This document shows positions 34,141-45,289 of a stretch of 64,000 bases of DNA, in pieces. Under the pieces are notes generated by a model. The model saw only the letters and a list, made by a program, of their open reading frames with translations. It was not told the DNA's origin and did not search any database. Position 1 is the stretch's first letter. Every line of letters begins with the position of its first letter. This stretch comes from Leucogyrophana mollusca (taxonomy: Eukaryota; Basidiomycota; Agaricomycetes; Boletales). Both the position numbers and the translations under genes were made by a program. Location: the NCBI GenBank assembly GCA_021014945.1, contig MU266428.1, positions 1-64,000 of the forward strand, given 5' to 3'.

Positions 34141-34683
34141 TATGACGGTCGATGGTGGTGGTAAGAGAGGAAGCGGCAGAACGTCGACTCCGGTGATGAC
34201 AAATGAAGCCTGAAAACGCGACCAATCATGGACAAACAAGTCTTTGTGGCTGCTGCACCTGACTCAAAGTGTGTTCCTCCGAGTCAGCACCTCCGTAGAT
34301 GTTCCGAACTCTTAATCGTTCACCACATAAGCAGAGGGGAAAGCGCCCAAGAGGACGTATAGCTTGGTAAAACACCCTTCATTTCCTATGTTTCTTCCGT
34401 ACGATTACACTGAACTAGTATGTTTACGAGCTCAGGAGGCCCTCCGTTTCCTTTCCCTGAGGAGACATCACTGACTTGGTTAACAGAGATAATCTTGCAT
34501 AGCAGAACTATCATATCCAAACCCCAAGCCATCAACTGCGACGCCCACTTCGGCGGAGAAATTTGTTGCATTTCAAACCGTTACAGTCCTCATGGTACAA
34601 CATTAACTTTAACCCGATTAATCGTTAATACCTCAACCATCCTACACCTTCAAGAGAATCACTGACTTCATCGCCCACCCTCC
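34141..34683. other. Intergenic, SF3B1 promoter and Hsp20 3' flank
   Basis: No supported gene was found. It joins the SF3B1 upstream region to the 3' flank of the minus-strand Hsp20 gene. Confidence 0.5.
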
Positions 34684-35266
34684 TTAATCAATCGTGATGC
34701 GCTTGCGCTCTTGCTCAGGATTCGCTTTCGGGAACGTCACAGTCAGGACACCGTGCTCCATTTTGGCTTTCACGTCCTCGGCCTAAAACATTCAGTGTCA
34801 GCACGATTACGCTTACAAACCTATCAATCAACCTACCTTAGTACCCTGAGGAAGCTGCAATGTACGGGAAAATTTCCCCCATGAACGCTCGCGAATTGCA
34901 TAACCCGCTTCGTCGTGTTCTTGGGAGGTTTTGGTTTCTCCCGCAATGGTGAGGCGGTCGTTGTGGATGTCGATATTCACGTCCTCGTTCTTAAGCCCGG
35001 GCAGCTCAAATGCCGCTGTCACGGTGTTAGCCTCTGCGTTCTCTCGGAGATCCATCCTGTTATGCCGTTATGTAAGTACATCTGCCGGCGATTCATGTCA
35101 ATTCAGAAACGAACCTTGGTCGAAAGAGGGACGGACGCTGGGCACTTTCGGCCCTGCGACCACTCTCTGTTACGGCCTTCCCCGGATGAAACCGAGAGGA
35201 AAAAGCATCATCGAAGAGGCGGTCGAATTCGGTGAATGGGTCATAGTGGAAGTGCACAACGGACAT
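34684..35266 (-). CDS. Small heat-shock protein (Hsp20/alpha-crystallin)
   Basis: The start MSVVHFHYDPFTEFDRLFDD (35266) gives the short N-terminal arm. The next exon holds the alpha-crystallin domain: MDLRENAEANTVTAAFELPG, LKNEDVNIDIHNDRLTIAGE and SWGKFSRTLQLPQGTK. The last exon ends AEDVKAKMENGVLTVTFPK, then a tail ending ITID, so an I-x-I element (ITI) sits at the very end. Small Hsps form oligomers that hold unfolding proteins for Hsp70/Hsp100. A heat-shock element and TATA box sit upstream, consistent with heat induction. Confidence 0.93.
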
Positions 35267-35350
35267 GTTGAAGGGTGATGAAGATTGGGAAATGGAAGCT
35301 GATTTTGCTCGATGTTTGATTGTGATGAGGCTGGTGCTTTTGCAGAGACT

Positions 35351-35358
35351 TATATACG
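35351..35358 (-). promoter_or_regulatory. TATA box of the Hsp20 gene
   Basis: On the minus strand the sequence reads cgtatataag, about 85-90 bp before the start codon at 35266. Confidence 0.6.
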
Positions 35359-35385
35359 CCTTCAACCATTGGTCTACCTCAGGCG

Positions 35386-35395
35386 AGAACTTTCT
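35386..35395 (-). promoter_or_regulatory. Heat-shock element upstream of Hsp20
   Basis: Reads AGAAAGTTCT on the minus strand, a perfect nGAAnnTTCn pair, with a partial third unit (AATCC) next to it. It sits about 30 bp upstream of the TATA box. A second perfect pair, CGAAGCTTCT, lies at 35559-35568. HSF1 binds such inverted nGAAn units. Confidence 0.6.
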
Positions 35396-35797
35396 GGATT
35401 CACAACAAAGGCTCTAATGCAGACTATTCCCACAGCGCCCACCTGTGTTCCATCATATTCGAGAACCATGACGTCACCGAGCATGGGCGTTGAGTACTCG
35501 ATTTGGCAGCACAAAACATGTTGTGTTGTTTGGCTTCTTCCAGGAAAGGAAAGCTGGACGAAGCTTCTGGTCGCAGACAGTAACTTCCAGCGACACGCGT
35601 CTATGGAATGGGCATCCACAAAACACGTCACAGTTGCGGCCTGACTATTGACTTAGTTCACGCCAAAATTCGTCAGTTTGTGCTCATTTGACATTCTAGT
35701 TGCTAGAGATAGATATGTACATAGACATTGGATATTGCTGGTATAGACACTGAACATTGCTGGAGTCCGCATGTTATGAAGCATGCACTTAACACGC

Positions 35798-37562
35798 CTA
35801 ATCCTTCCATCCGTGTCGAGGTAACATGATCCCTACTCCAATCGCTATAAGCACCATTCCGGTCATAACACAGTAAACCAGGTTTCCGCCGAGGTACTGT
35901 TTCTCGATGCTTATCGAGTACGCAGAGTTGGCGGCGGCGGGTCCGATGGCGCGCATAACAGATACTATCGTCTGGGCGAGGCCGTTTGTCGCTCCGATGG
36001 ACGCTCTGTTAGGGGCTGAATCGTTTATATACATGAATGTAACCCCTGTGATGTGGCCCGGTGTTAGTTTAAGGCCCAGTTTCCGCGTCCAGTACTCACC
36101 ATACGCAAAATTCATCACAACCAACAGGAAGACCTGTATCCCGACGAATGTATAAACACTCCAGTCCGGGTATTTTCCGCGCGCCAACGCGCTGATGACC
36201 GGGAAGACCGCCATCATAGGTACAGCAGCTATCACTGAGAATATATATAAGTTCTTCGGCCCAAAGCGTTCATGCAGCCTTGCAAAGAGCAGCGCCTGGC
36301 ATATACCGTTCAATAGACCGAGCGCAGCAAGGATGGTGCCAATCGCTGGTGGATCAAGCCCTAATCCACCAAGCTCGATGGGGGTCGAATAGAAGACGGG
36401 CTGGACGGTACGGAATGCTATGTCAACCAATGCAACAGCCGCATAGCTGCCAGCTGCAACAAACACCCTAGGGATGAAGAGTTCACGGAATGGAACTGGT
36501 TTCTCCGCTTTTCGGGAGTCTTGAATGGTCGTATGAGATGATGAATCGGAATCCGACGAACCGTTTGTTGGAGCAGGAAGGCGAGATCCTGTTTTGTCCC
36601 CACGACGTAAGAAAAAGCTGCTGAGGGATATCCGCGAGCGGACTGTCTGCAAAAGTAAAGTGTAAACGTTCTGGTAGAAGCATGATAACAAACCAAACCA
36701 ACCTCTTTTAGGAAGAATAGCGTAATTAGCAGGGATAGTGCGGAGACCGTTGCAGGGACTGCGCATGCCAGGAAGTAGGGATATTTTTTGAAAAACTCCG
36801 AATGCCCAAAGACATTCGGGAAGCGGTCGGCTGGTCGTGCAAGGGAGCCCCCTATCAAAGGCCTGAACGAGATTTAATGATAGTCCGCCTGGAGGGAGCA
36901 AAGAGCAGCTACATACCCTAGAGTAGTTCCACTAGACCAAGCGAATGGGAGGTACGCATAAGCTTGGGGCATATTTGTCGGGTCGGTGATCTCGGCCACC
37001 ATACTCTTCATGACCCCAATATTTCCGTTCAAAGCTCCGTTGAAACAACGACTTCGGGGGCGTGAGAAGTGTGTGATGAAATGGACAACGAGACCTTACT
37101 CACCTGATAACAAGCTGTAAGAAGGTTTTGGACAGCCCGAAACAAAACATCGAGATTGACAGTCCAAAGAGCCCTATCAGAAGGACTGGCTTACGTCCAA
37201 CATGGTCGGACACTCGGCTCCAGTGAAAGATGGTGAGTGCCTCAGTTGCAAAGAGTAAAGAATGCTAAAGCGTGCTGAGTACCGTTGTAGCTGGCGGATA
37301 GGACGGCGCAGGATCTCACCATCAGCCCGACATAAAACCCGACCTGTGCTTCGTCACCATGAGTGATGCCAATGTCCCGAATGAGTTGAGGTGCGAAAGG
37401 CGAAATGACTTGGGACGTGAGAGGCTCTGAGATTTGAAGGATGAGAAGAATTGCGAACTGGCGCCATGGAAGAGGGGTGCGCTTGACTTTTTGAAGCGTT
37501 GCTTCGCCATGCAACAGAGGCGTCTCTTCGTCTACCTGCTCACGATTAGACTGGGACGCCAT
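35798..37562 (-). CDS. Major facilitator superfamily transporter (ZIF-like)
   Basis: Start MASQSNREQVDEETPLLHGE, an acidic dileucine-type N-terminus. It is followed by TPLPWRQFAILLILQISEPL, TSQVISPFAPQLIRDIGI and the loop HWSRVSDHVGRKPVLLIGLF, the MFS signature between helices 2 and 3. Then come GLSKTF and IIGGSLARPADRFPNVFG (written here across the exon as LIGGSLARP). The second half reads ELFIPRVFVAAGSYAAVALV, then QPVFYSTPIELGGLGLDPPA, and the last helices end at MLPRHGWKD. About 12 helices can be made out over several exons. Similar fungal and plant proteins (zinc-induced facilitator-like) move organic ions by proton antiport, but the substrate here is unknown. Confidence 0.85.
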
Positions 37563-38343
37563 GACGGGGGAGATAGCGAAACCTGAAGTCCTGCCCGGAA
37601 GTTTCTCGCCTAAAGGTATTTTAATAATTTTGACGTTTGCTGAGTCGGTGACAGAACCTGCTCGCATAAGTAAGCGGCGGCAAGACGCAATCGACTAACT
37701 CATTGGGCCAACAGCTGATAAGATCGATTCGAGCAATCAAGTGAGGCCATATCGCAACTTGCGTCCTCAGCGTTTCGATATGTACTAGGTCACAGCACAA
37801 TGAACTCATAATGACTGTCAGGAACGCCACATCGGCGAATAGAACTGGTCCGTGGGCTATGAACGGCTAGCTCGAGGAAGCCGAAGGTACAAGACAAGTC
37901 TCTTGAGCGGTAATAGGACTGGTGGATCCTAAATTCAGCGAGCTACATACTGGCATCAGAAGATCCAAGCTCCAAGTGCTTGGATAGTGCGATAAGCGAT
38001 TGGTGACGGGCGCCCGATCTGCTCACGAGCCAACTGCCTGCATAATCTTTGCGGAAGCTTGGAGCGGATGGGGGCGACTGCCGTACTTTGCCCAATGAGC
38101 GGTGAGATTAGTACTGCATGTAAGATGACGTTCGGATGGCCTCACGGATAGCCGCATCCGTATACGCAACAAAGACACCAGACCACGAGGCCGCAGTACG
38201 AGCAACTGAACTGAGGAAAGGTGGTGATAGGGCGAGCCTCGATGCACCAACTGCCTTGTCCCTTGGAGGATCTTCCGGGGACATTAAGTCAATGACAAAG
38301 AACGCCGCAAGGACAAATGAACTAACCAGAGTAATCCCTTGTA
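37563..38343. other. Intergenic, MFS promoter and SNF8 3' flank
   Basis: Both neighbours are on the minus strand. No gene was supported over about 780 bp. It is long enough to hold a regulated promoter for the transporter. Confidence 0.45.
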
Positions 38344-39099
38344 CTACTCATCCCAGCGCATGGCGGAAGGTACCCAATATGCCTTTCCGTGTGTCTCGTC
38401 TTGAGAATCCAACCAGCACAGTCCATCACGTAGTAGCATATTCTCCAAGGCGGCCCTTGCACGCTCTCGGGGCCATCCTCTGCGCATCTCCAAAATTTCT
38501 TCAACAATCCTACCACCCTCAGCCTGGGCCTCCGCCAGCACGATCGCCTGGTCATCATCCAGTTCCTTCATAACACTTCTGACCATCTTCTTCCCGCCAC
38601 CAACATCCATAACCTCATAGCCAGCCCCAAGTGGTTGGAGTGTCTTGATGCTGCGTGTTACGTCGTCTTCGGTGATGACTCCGCTGCCCACACCCCGCAG
38701 TTTGCTCACCATCCTAACAAGCTCACCCATCTCGATGACACCGCCGTTTCTTTCTCTTGTACTCACACATACGTCCACTATCTGGACGCCTAGCTCGTAC
38801 TGCCAGTCGCTCATTCCAAGTATCTCGGCCCACCACCCACCCTTTCTCGGTCCCGCAAGGGGATCCACCCCAATTGATGAACACATCTGCTGGAATTCAT
38901 GTCGGAAAGCAGGATCGCTTCGGATGGAGTCGCGGTGAGACGCAGCAAAGTGCGAGAGTGCAGTTCGAAACTGTGTGAGTTGTGACTGGAGGTGATCAAC
39001 CTGGGCCTTTGAGAGTTCTGAGGATAGTTCCGCGAAAGACCTCTGAGATTCTTTTTGTCTGTCAAAGGCCGCTAGACCGACACCGCCCAGTCGGTGCAT
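38344..39099 (-). CDS. snf8: ESCRT-II subunit SNF8/Vps22 (EAP30)
   Basis: A single exon of 251 residues, beginning MHRLGGVGLAAFDRQKESQR like other Vps22 proteins (MHRRGVG...). The coiled coil near the start is followed by EFQQMCSSIGVDPLAGPRKG and WWAEILGMSDWQYELGVQIV, then RNGGVIEMGELVRMVSKLRG. These form the two winged-helix domains that end with RARAALENMLLRDGLCWLDS. ESCRT-II takes ubiquitylated cargo on endosomes from ESCRT-I to ESCRT-III. It is unusual here in having no introns. It is head-to-head with the NAD+ synthetase gene. Confidence 0.95.
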   Translation of the reverse strand: MHRLGGVGLAAFDRQKESQRSFAELSSELSKAQVDHLQSQLTQFRTALSHFAASHRDSIRSDPAFRHEFQQMCSSIGVDPLAGPRKGGWWAEILGMSDWQYELGVQIVDVCVSTRERNGGVIEMGELVRMVSKLRGVGSGVITEDDVTRSIKTLQPLGAGYEVMDVGGGKKMVRSVMKELDDDQAIVLAEAQAEGGRIVEEILEMRRGWPRERARAALENMLLRDGLCWLDSQDETHGKAYWVPSAMRWDE

Positions 39100-39321
39100 T
39101 AGTGCTTGTGTAAAGACGCTGTGTGAGGTAAAGGAAAGCCGCCTGGCTAACTACCTCAACAAGGATAAGATAAACTCAGTCGTGTGAAATGAACAACTAT
39201 AATACCGCCGACTGTCCAGTCATATCTGGTACCTGTATCCCCTTTCCCGTCGTAAATATCCACCTGGTATCTATCTCTGACTCGTCTACTTTGCCCTTTG
39301 CCCGGCTGAATAGGTGATAGA
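39100..39321. promoter_or_regulatory. Divergent promoter of snf8 and qns1
   Basis: 222 bp lie between the start codons. No clear TATA box was seen. Confidence 0.5.
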
Positions 39322-42300
39322 ATGGGGCACTTGATTACTCTGGCAACGTAAGTGTCTTGTTGCTTGTTGGGCTTGGGTTAAAGCTTCCTTAGATGGTGTG
39401 TTAGTTGATCCGGAGACCTCACAAGCCTGCTGATATCCCAGAAGTTCTCTGAATCAATGGGCCCTAGATTTTCAAGTAGGCACCGTATATCATATCATTG
39501 ACATGCTAATCCGGAAAATAGGGAAACATGGAGCGGATCCTAGAGAGCATAGCGATCGCGAAACAGCGCGGCGCTACCTTGAGAGTGGGGCCTGAACTGG
39601 AAATCCCGTCAGTATTGAAGCTTTCTTCAAGCACTGTTCTTACCAACAGAGCAGAGGTTATGGCTGCCTTGACCACTTTCTTGAAGGTGAGCCACCTCTG
39701 CAGAGTTTGCGCCTACGAGAATGACATGGAAATCTACAGGGGACACTGTCCTTCATTCGTGGGAGGTTCTCGCCAAGATTCTTTCCACGGATGACACGAT
39801 GAACATAATCTGCGACATTGGCATGTACGTGTAACATTGCTAAGCTTGGTCGCGAAGAGATCCCTTACATGCGAGATGACGATGTAGGCCCGTGGTTCAC
39901 AAGAACGTGATATACAATTGCCGAGTCATTGTTCACAACAAGCAGATCTTGCTCATCCGCCCTAAGATGTGGCTCGCTAATGATGGGAACTATCGCGAAA
40001 TGAGATATTTCACACCTTGGCTCAAGCACCGGGAATGGGAGGACCACTTTCTCCCCAGGATCATCCAGGCTGTCACAAAGCAGGTAAGTGAATGTTCATC
40101 TGTGTACAGTAATTCGTCTTTATTCCACCCCAGACGAAGGTGCCTTTCGGAGATTGTGTCATAAGCACAATTGATACATGCATCGGTGTTGAATTGTGCG
40201 AGGAACTCTTCACTCCAGCAAGGTGATCCACGCTTTCAGTCCGCTAATCTTCCTGTTTGATAACGGTTGACAACAGTCCCCATATATTAATGGGATTGGA
40301 TGGGGTCGAGATTATTACAAATTCCAGTGGTAGTCATCACGAGCTCCGCAAACTGTACACTCGAGTCGAGCTGATCAAAGAGGCCACATTGAAGGTAAGT
40401 TAGTAGCATCTTTGAATATATCAACCCCCTAACACCTTGGCAATTGCCCTTTCCCCAGCTTGGTGGTGTATATCTATACGCCAACCAACAGGGATGCGAC
40501 GGCGATCGACTTTACTATGACGGTTGCGCAATGATTGCCATGAACGGCCACATTGTATCTCAAGGGTCCCAATTCTCATTGAATGATGTAGAGGTAGTCA
40601 GCGCCACTATCGATATCGAGGACGTTCGAGCGCACCGAACTTCCAAGAGCCGTGGTATGCAGGCTGCTGGATCGGCCAGATATCATAGGATAGAGGTGCC
40701 GTTCCCGTTATCCGGGGGAAAATTTGGCGAAATAGATGGCGAGAGCACTTTGGGACTCGAGTTAAAGCTCCACGGGGCAAGGTTTCATCTTCCAGAAGAG
40801 GAGATAGCGTCAGTTTTCACAGGGCCTGGTTGTGGCAGGTTTGCTTATACTTATTCTGTAGTCTCGGACCCGCCTGTTGGTTATGGGATTATCTCAGGCG
40901 CTCACGGACACAGGGGTATTTCATCCCTTTGAGCGGAGGTATCGACAGCTGTGCCACTGCTGTTATTGTATATTCTATGTGTCGTCTGGTTGCCGAAGCG
41001 GCTACCAGAGCAGGTGAGCACCATTTCCTTGGCTGATTTCTTTCGTTGAAAATCGACGCTCTCTGCAGATAAACAAGTCATTGCTGACGCTCGTCGCGTG
41101 GTCGGTGAACCAGAGGATTCAAGCTACATCCCCTCTGATCCCCGGGAGTTCGCGAGTAGGATATTCCACACCTGTTACATGGGTACGGAGAACTCCAGTG
41201 CTGAGACGAGAAAGAGGGCCAAAGACCTTGCTGGAGCCATTGGAAGGTACGATTCACTCGAGAAATCAGCTCTATCGAAACTCAGATCTGGAACCAGCTA
41301 TCATGTCGACTTGAACATGGACAGCCTCGTCACTGCAATCCGCGACTTGTTCTCGTTTGTGACTGGTGTCAAGCCGCAGTTCAGAGCACACGGAGGATCG
41401 AATGCTGAAAACCTCGCACTGCAGAACATTCAGGTGATTATTATCATCCGTGCCGGAAAAATATAAATATTGAAGCCAGAGCTCAGGCGAGGCTACGAAT
41501 GGTTATCGCCTACCTATTTGCTCAGCTTCTTCCTTGGGTGAGAGGCAGACAAGGCGGCCTTCTCGTCCTCGGAAGTGCAAACGTTGACGAAAGGTGCGCT
41601 GATTATGATCATTTCAAAGATAGCTTTTCATGCGATGCATTTTGTAGCCTCCGGGGATATCTCACGAAGTATGACTGCTCGTCGGGTGAGTTGTGTTGCA
41701 CTGATACACCACACTCCGCCGCCTTGCTCATTACTCTCGTATTATCCAGCGGATATTAACCCTATTGGTGGCATAAGCAAAACGGACCTCAAGAAATTCA
41801 TTGCTTACGCCCGAGATGCGTTCGATATGCCCATCCTTACGAGGTAGGCCCCAGAGTCACGTTTGATAGGCTCCGCTGATTAGATTCCGGAATAGCTTCC
41901 TGGATGCTGTTCCAACTGCTGAATTAGAGCCTATTTCTGAGACATATGTACAAGCGGACGAGGTAAGTCCTTTTCACAACCGCAATCCCAGCATGTATTC
42001 GATATGATTTACGTTCTTCTAGGCTGATATGGGAATGACCTACGACGAGCTTTCGGTGTTCGGTCGACTGCGCAAGGTGGAGAAATGCGGGCCATACAGC
42101 ATGTTTACGAAGCTTGTCCACGAGTGGGGATCTTTCCTATCCCCAACGCAGGTTCGTTGACTTTGCATGCGACCGGCTGTCGCGTTTCTGATCCCTTATC
42201 AGATCGCGGAAAAAGTCAAACACTTCTTCTTTGAGCATGCACGGAACAGGCATAAGATGACGACCCTGACGCCTTCGTATCATGCAGTATGGCTCAGGTC

Positions 42301-42553
42301 AAAATGCAGCCTTTGAACTTGCGCTAACTTATGTTTCATAGGAATCGTACAGCCCAGATGATAACAGTATGCACTACCCTTCTTTTGGTCCCTGTTGCAT
42401 GCTGCTGATGTCGGGTATTTAGGATTCGACTTGCGGCCGTTCCTCTACCCATCCAGGTTCCCGTGGCAATTCAAGAAGATTGACCAAGTAGCAGCAGTCC
42501 TACCCGATAGATCAAACAGGAGCCCAACTGCAGATAAAGCCAAAACCGACTGA
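39322..42553 (+). CDS. qns1: Glutamine-dependent NAD+ synthetase
   Basis: Makes NAD+ from deamido-NAD+ with ATP, using ammonia from glutamine. The start MGHLITLAT is only 26 nt long, then [11 protein letters not shown] and [10 protein letters not shown]. The N-terminal nitrilase-like glutaminase has a Glu-Lys-Cys triad in [31 protein letters not shown] and [11 protein letters not shown]. The C-terminal synthetase has the PPi-loop SGGIDS (40932-40949), then [56 protein letters not shown] and [19 protein letters not shown]. The last exon ends [20 protein letters not shown] and then about ten further residues. The order of domains matches eukaryotic Qns1. Exon junctions checked by eye keep frame. 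Confidence 0.95.
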
Positions 42554-42697
42554 TCATGGAAAGAGACAATGAAGGGATGTCTATCATTTAAGGCGTTGTA
42601 AATGTAATGATACAATGCGGAGTGTAGGGTACAGAAACTTGGCGGTCCAGGCAATGATAGATCAGTACGTGTACAGATGAAAGTCTCAACAATGAAA

Positions 42698-45093
42698 TTA
42701 TGTCCGTAGGAAACGAGAAAGGACCCCTTGGACGGCGATCTTCTTCATGATTGTTGGTTCTGGTGCTGCTCGCCGGGACGTCAGAGAAATGCAAACAAGC
42801 GATGGGGCGGGGACTTACGGTCCGTCAATCCTTCGTCCTTCACCTTACGCTTGATACTGTCCATGACTTCACTGACAGCGGATCGATCGAAGTCCCCTCG
42901 TGCCTTCATCAGTCCTTCTACAAAGGGAATATTGGGGCCATGGACCTTGGCAAAGGCCCAGAAAGATAAAAACACCAGACTCTTCGAAGCCTCCAGCATA
43001 GCCAACACCATCTCTACAACCGAGAAGTAGTCCTCGAGCTCACTTGTCGGCTTGAAAGCGTTAAAGAATGAGAAAATCTCGCTGATGTCCTGTTTGATGC
43101 GGTCCGTCGCTGCTGGCATTCTCAGCTTTGGACAATTTGCGAGTGCGGTGAGGTAGGTGACAAGGAATGCGTCCAGCAGGTACTCCACCAGGAGCTCGAG
43201 GAGGGACGGGTTGATGAATGATTGGTCAGACATGTAGTCACGCATAGTGATGACGATCTGCTGCATAATCCCGTCGTACCATGAAGGCTGGAACAGTTGT
43301 TTGGTAGCGGGTCTCAGGTCGTTAAATATGATGTCGATGAAGGTTTGTATGCACTTCTTGGCGACATCTAGATTACCATCAATTGCGTCGTTGAGTTTCT
43401 CGCTGATTGATGTCCTGTATTTTTCGGATACGAGAGGCTCCAGTCGTCCAAGGAGGGCCTCTGAGTAGTCGGCCGACTTGATTTGATCGTTCGCCAGCGC
43501 TATGCAGTATTCTGCGAGGCCTGCTGTGATCTCTTCGGGCTTGTCCGTTTGCTTCTTCAACTCTGCCTCGACGACCCTTGCCCACTGATCTTGGATACTT
43601 CTCATAACCCGGTTGACCTCGCCTACCACCCGTGCGAGGATCGCGCCCTGGCCGCTCTCTGTTGCTGCATCGATCTGCTGATTGACCATCTGGAACAAGA
43701 TGACGGCCCCTTGTGTGCCATACAGGCCATCGCCGTCAACCTCTGGCGGTTCTGAGCGAGCCGTGAACTCCTGAATTTCTGTCTTGATAAGATTTGCCGA
43801 CCACTCGTCGAGCTTCTTCACGATCAATTTGAGGTAGTCTTCGATCAGGTTCTGCTCTTCTCCGTTGAGTAAAGGTGGGTCTATGAAGTCTGGCGGGACA
43901 TCGAGTTCTTTCATGCTCTTCTTGTATTCTTTCAGCCAGGCGTGTACGTGGAGAAGGACGCTTGCATCAGGTTCGGACGCGAGAAGGCGCTGGATTGTCG
44001 TGTTTAGTGTCTTATGGTACTCCTTGATGTAGAATGCATAGATTTCGTAGCTGGGGGGAAAGCAGGGAACAACATCACTCTCGATGCGAATCAAGTCCTG
44101 GTAAATCCAGCCGAGATTGTCGAGGAATGCACTAGGATCGTGCTCATGGCGCTCATACGCATCGTTGAAGCTGCTTTTTATAGAGTCTGTTATGGCTTTG
44201 GTTACTTTGGAGCGGTAGTGCTTCAGGACCCTGGCATTCGCTTGCATGGATTTGAACTTTGATGCTGCGTCCAGCTTGGCCGCTTTTTTGACAAGACGTA
44301 TTGCAATTGCCTATATGATGCGGTGAGCTTCATCGATTGAGGACTCTCTGCCCTGGTCATACCTTTTCGTCTTCGCGTCCTTCCATCTCCGCGATTTTAA
44401 TTAGCTTGACTACGACTTGAGGGTAGCCGGCGCGCACGAGCGGGAGGATATTCTGCGCTAGTTCCAGAATGTATGCCTCAAAGTCGTCACTAAGTTTGTT
44501 GAGACGCTCGAAAATTCGGGTGAGTTTCTGACGCGAACTGGCAGACGCCTTCTTCGCCTGGTGCATAGTTTGATTTCGAAAGGCCTCGAGCTTGTTGATT
44601 TGGAAATGTATTGACAGCAAATTGGGGGCTGGACCCAGGATATCTCTGCTGTCAGATGCGAGCAGCCCTTCAAGCGCGTCGAGTTTGGAGTTCATGTCCA
44701 GTAGGTTATTGACCATTTCTTCCGTCTGCTCGAAATTTCGATGTGCCACAGAGACCTGGAAGGGCGTTAGTAGTATGTCCGTCCACGGCGAACGCTACGC
44801 ACTCTGCTGATCTGGTCAAACGTTGATACGACATTCTGTGGGTCGGTGCAAAGTCTGTCCACCGCCTGCATCTCCTCCTTTATGGCCTGTACATTATTCC
44901 GCGTTCCGAGAAGTTTCTTGAGTCCCTCTCGAGTAGCATCGAGCTGTTCCTTGACTCCGCTCTTAAGCCTTGCATCGATGGAGGCCTTTTCTTTCTCCAA
45001 CTTCTTCCTGAATGCAATTACTTTCAAGAGATCATCTGGAGATTGCAAGTATTCGCCAACTGCTTGTGCTGCGGATACCTGCGGTGCAGACAT
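42698..45093 (-). CDS. sec6: Exocyst complex subunit Sec6
   Basis: The N-terminal exon (MSAPQVSAAQAVGEYLQSPD, ending TFDQISR) forms the coiled part. Next come VSVAHRNFEQTEEMVNNLLD and AIAIRLVKKAAKLDAASKFK, then a large exon starting MQANARVLKHYRSKVTKAIT. It has the Sec6 bundle motifs DLIRIESDVVPCFPPSYEIY, EWSANLIKTEIQEF and FNDLRPATKQLFQPSWYDG. A last short exon gives PAPEPTIMKKIAVQGVLSRF and ends LRT at 42698; the donor is in GLTD and the acceptor in gcgag. Sec6 is part of the exocyst tethering complex at the growing tip and septum. Its start is 196 bp from that of coq6. Confidence 0.94.
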
Positions 45094-45289
45094 TCGAGCC
45101 TGAAAGCTGAAAGTTCAACTCAGGCCAGCTGGGGTGAAAGGTAAGAAAGAAGTACTGTCGAAATTAGCACAGGTAAGATATTTGAGTAAGATGACAATAA
45201 GTAATCCAGTGGGTTGCTGAGGAGAACAACACTGCTGGATTCGGACCCAGTAGTCTAAACGGTACATACACCTTTTGGCGCTTACCGCT
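45094..45289. promoter_or_regulatory. Divergent promoter of sec6 and coq6
   Basis: 196 bp separate the head-to-head start codons. No gene was seen inside. Confidence 0.5.

Larger units (their letters stand above)
35267..35797. other. Intergenic, Hsp20 promoter and MFS 3' flank
   Basis: This stretch holds the Hsp20 promoter elements above. The open frame at 35312-35644 is not supported as a gene. Confidence 0.55.

Noticed and set aside
35798..36901. 367-codon single frame as the whole MFS protein
   Set aside because: Its first third is a wrong-frame reading through an intron. The true upstream exons are in another frame (MIGGSLARP... and MASQSNREQ...).
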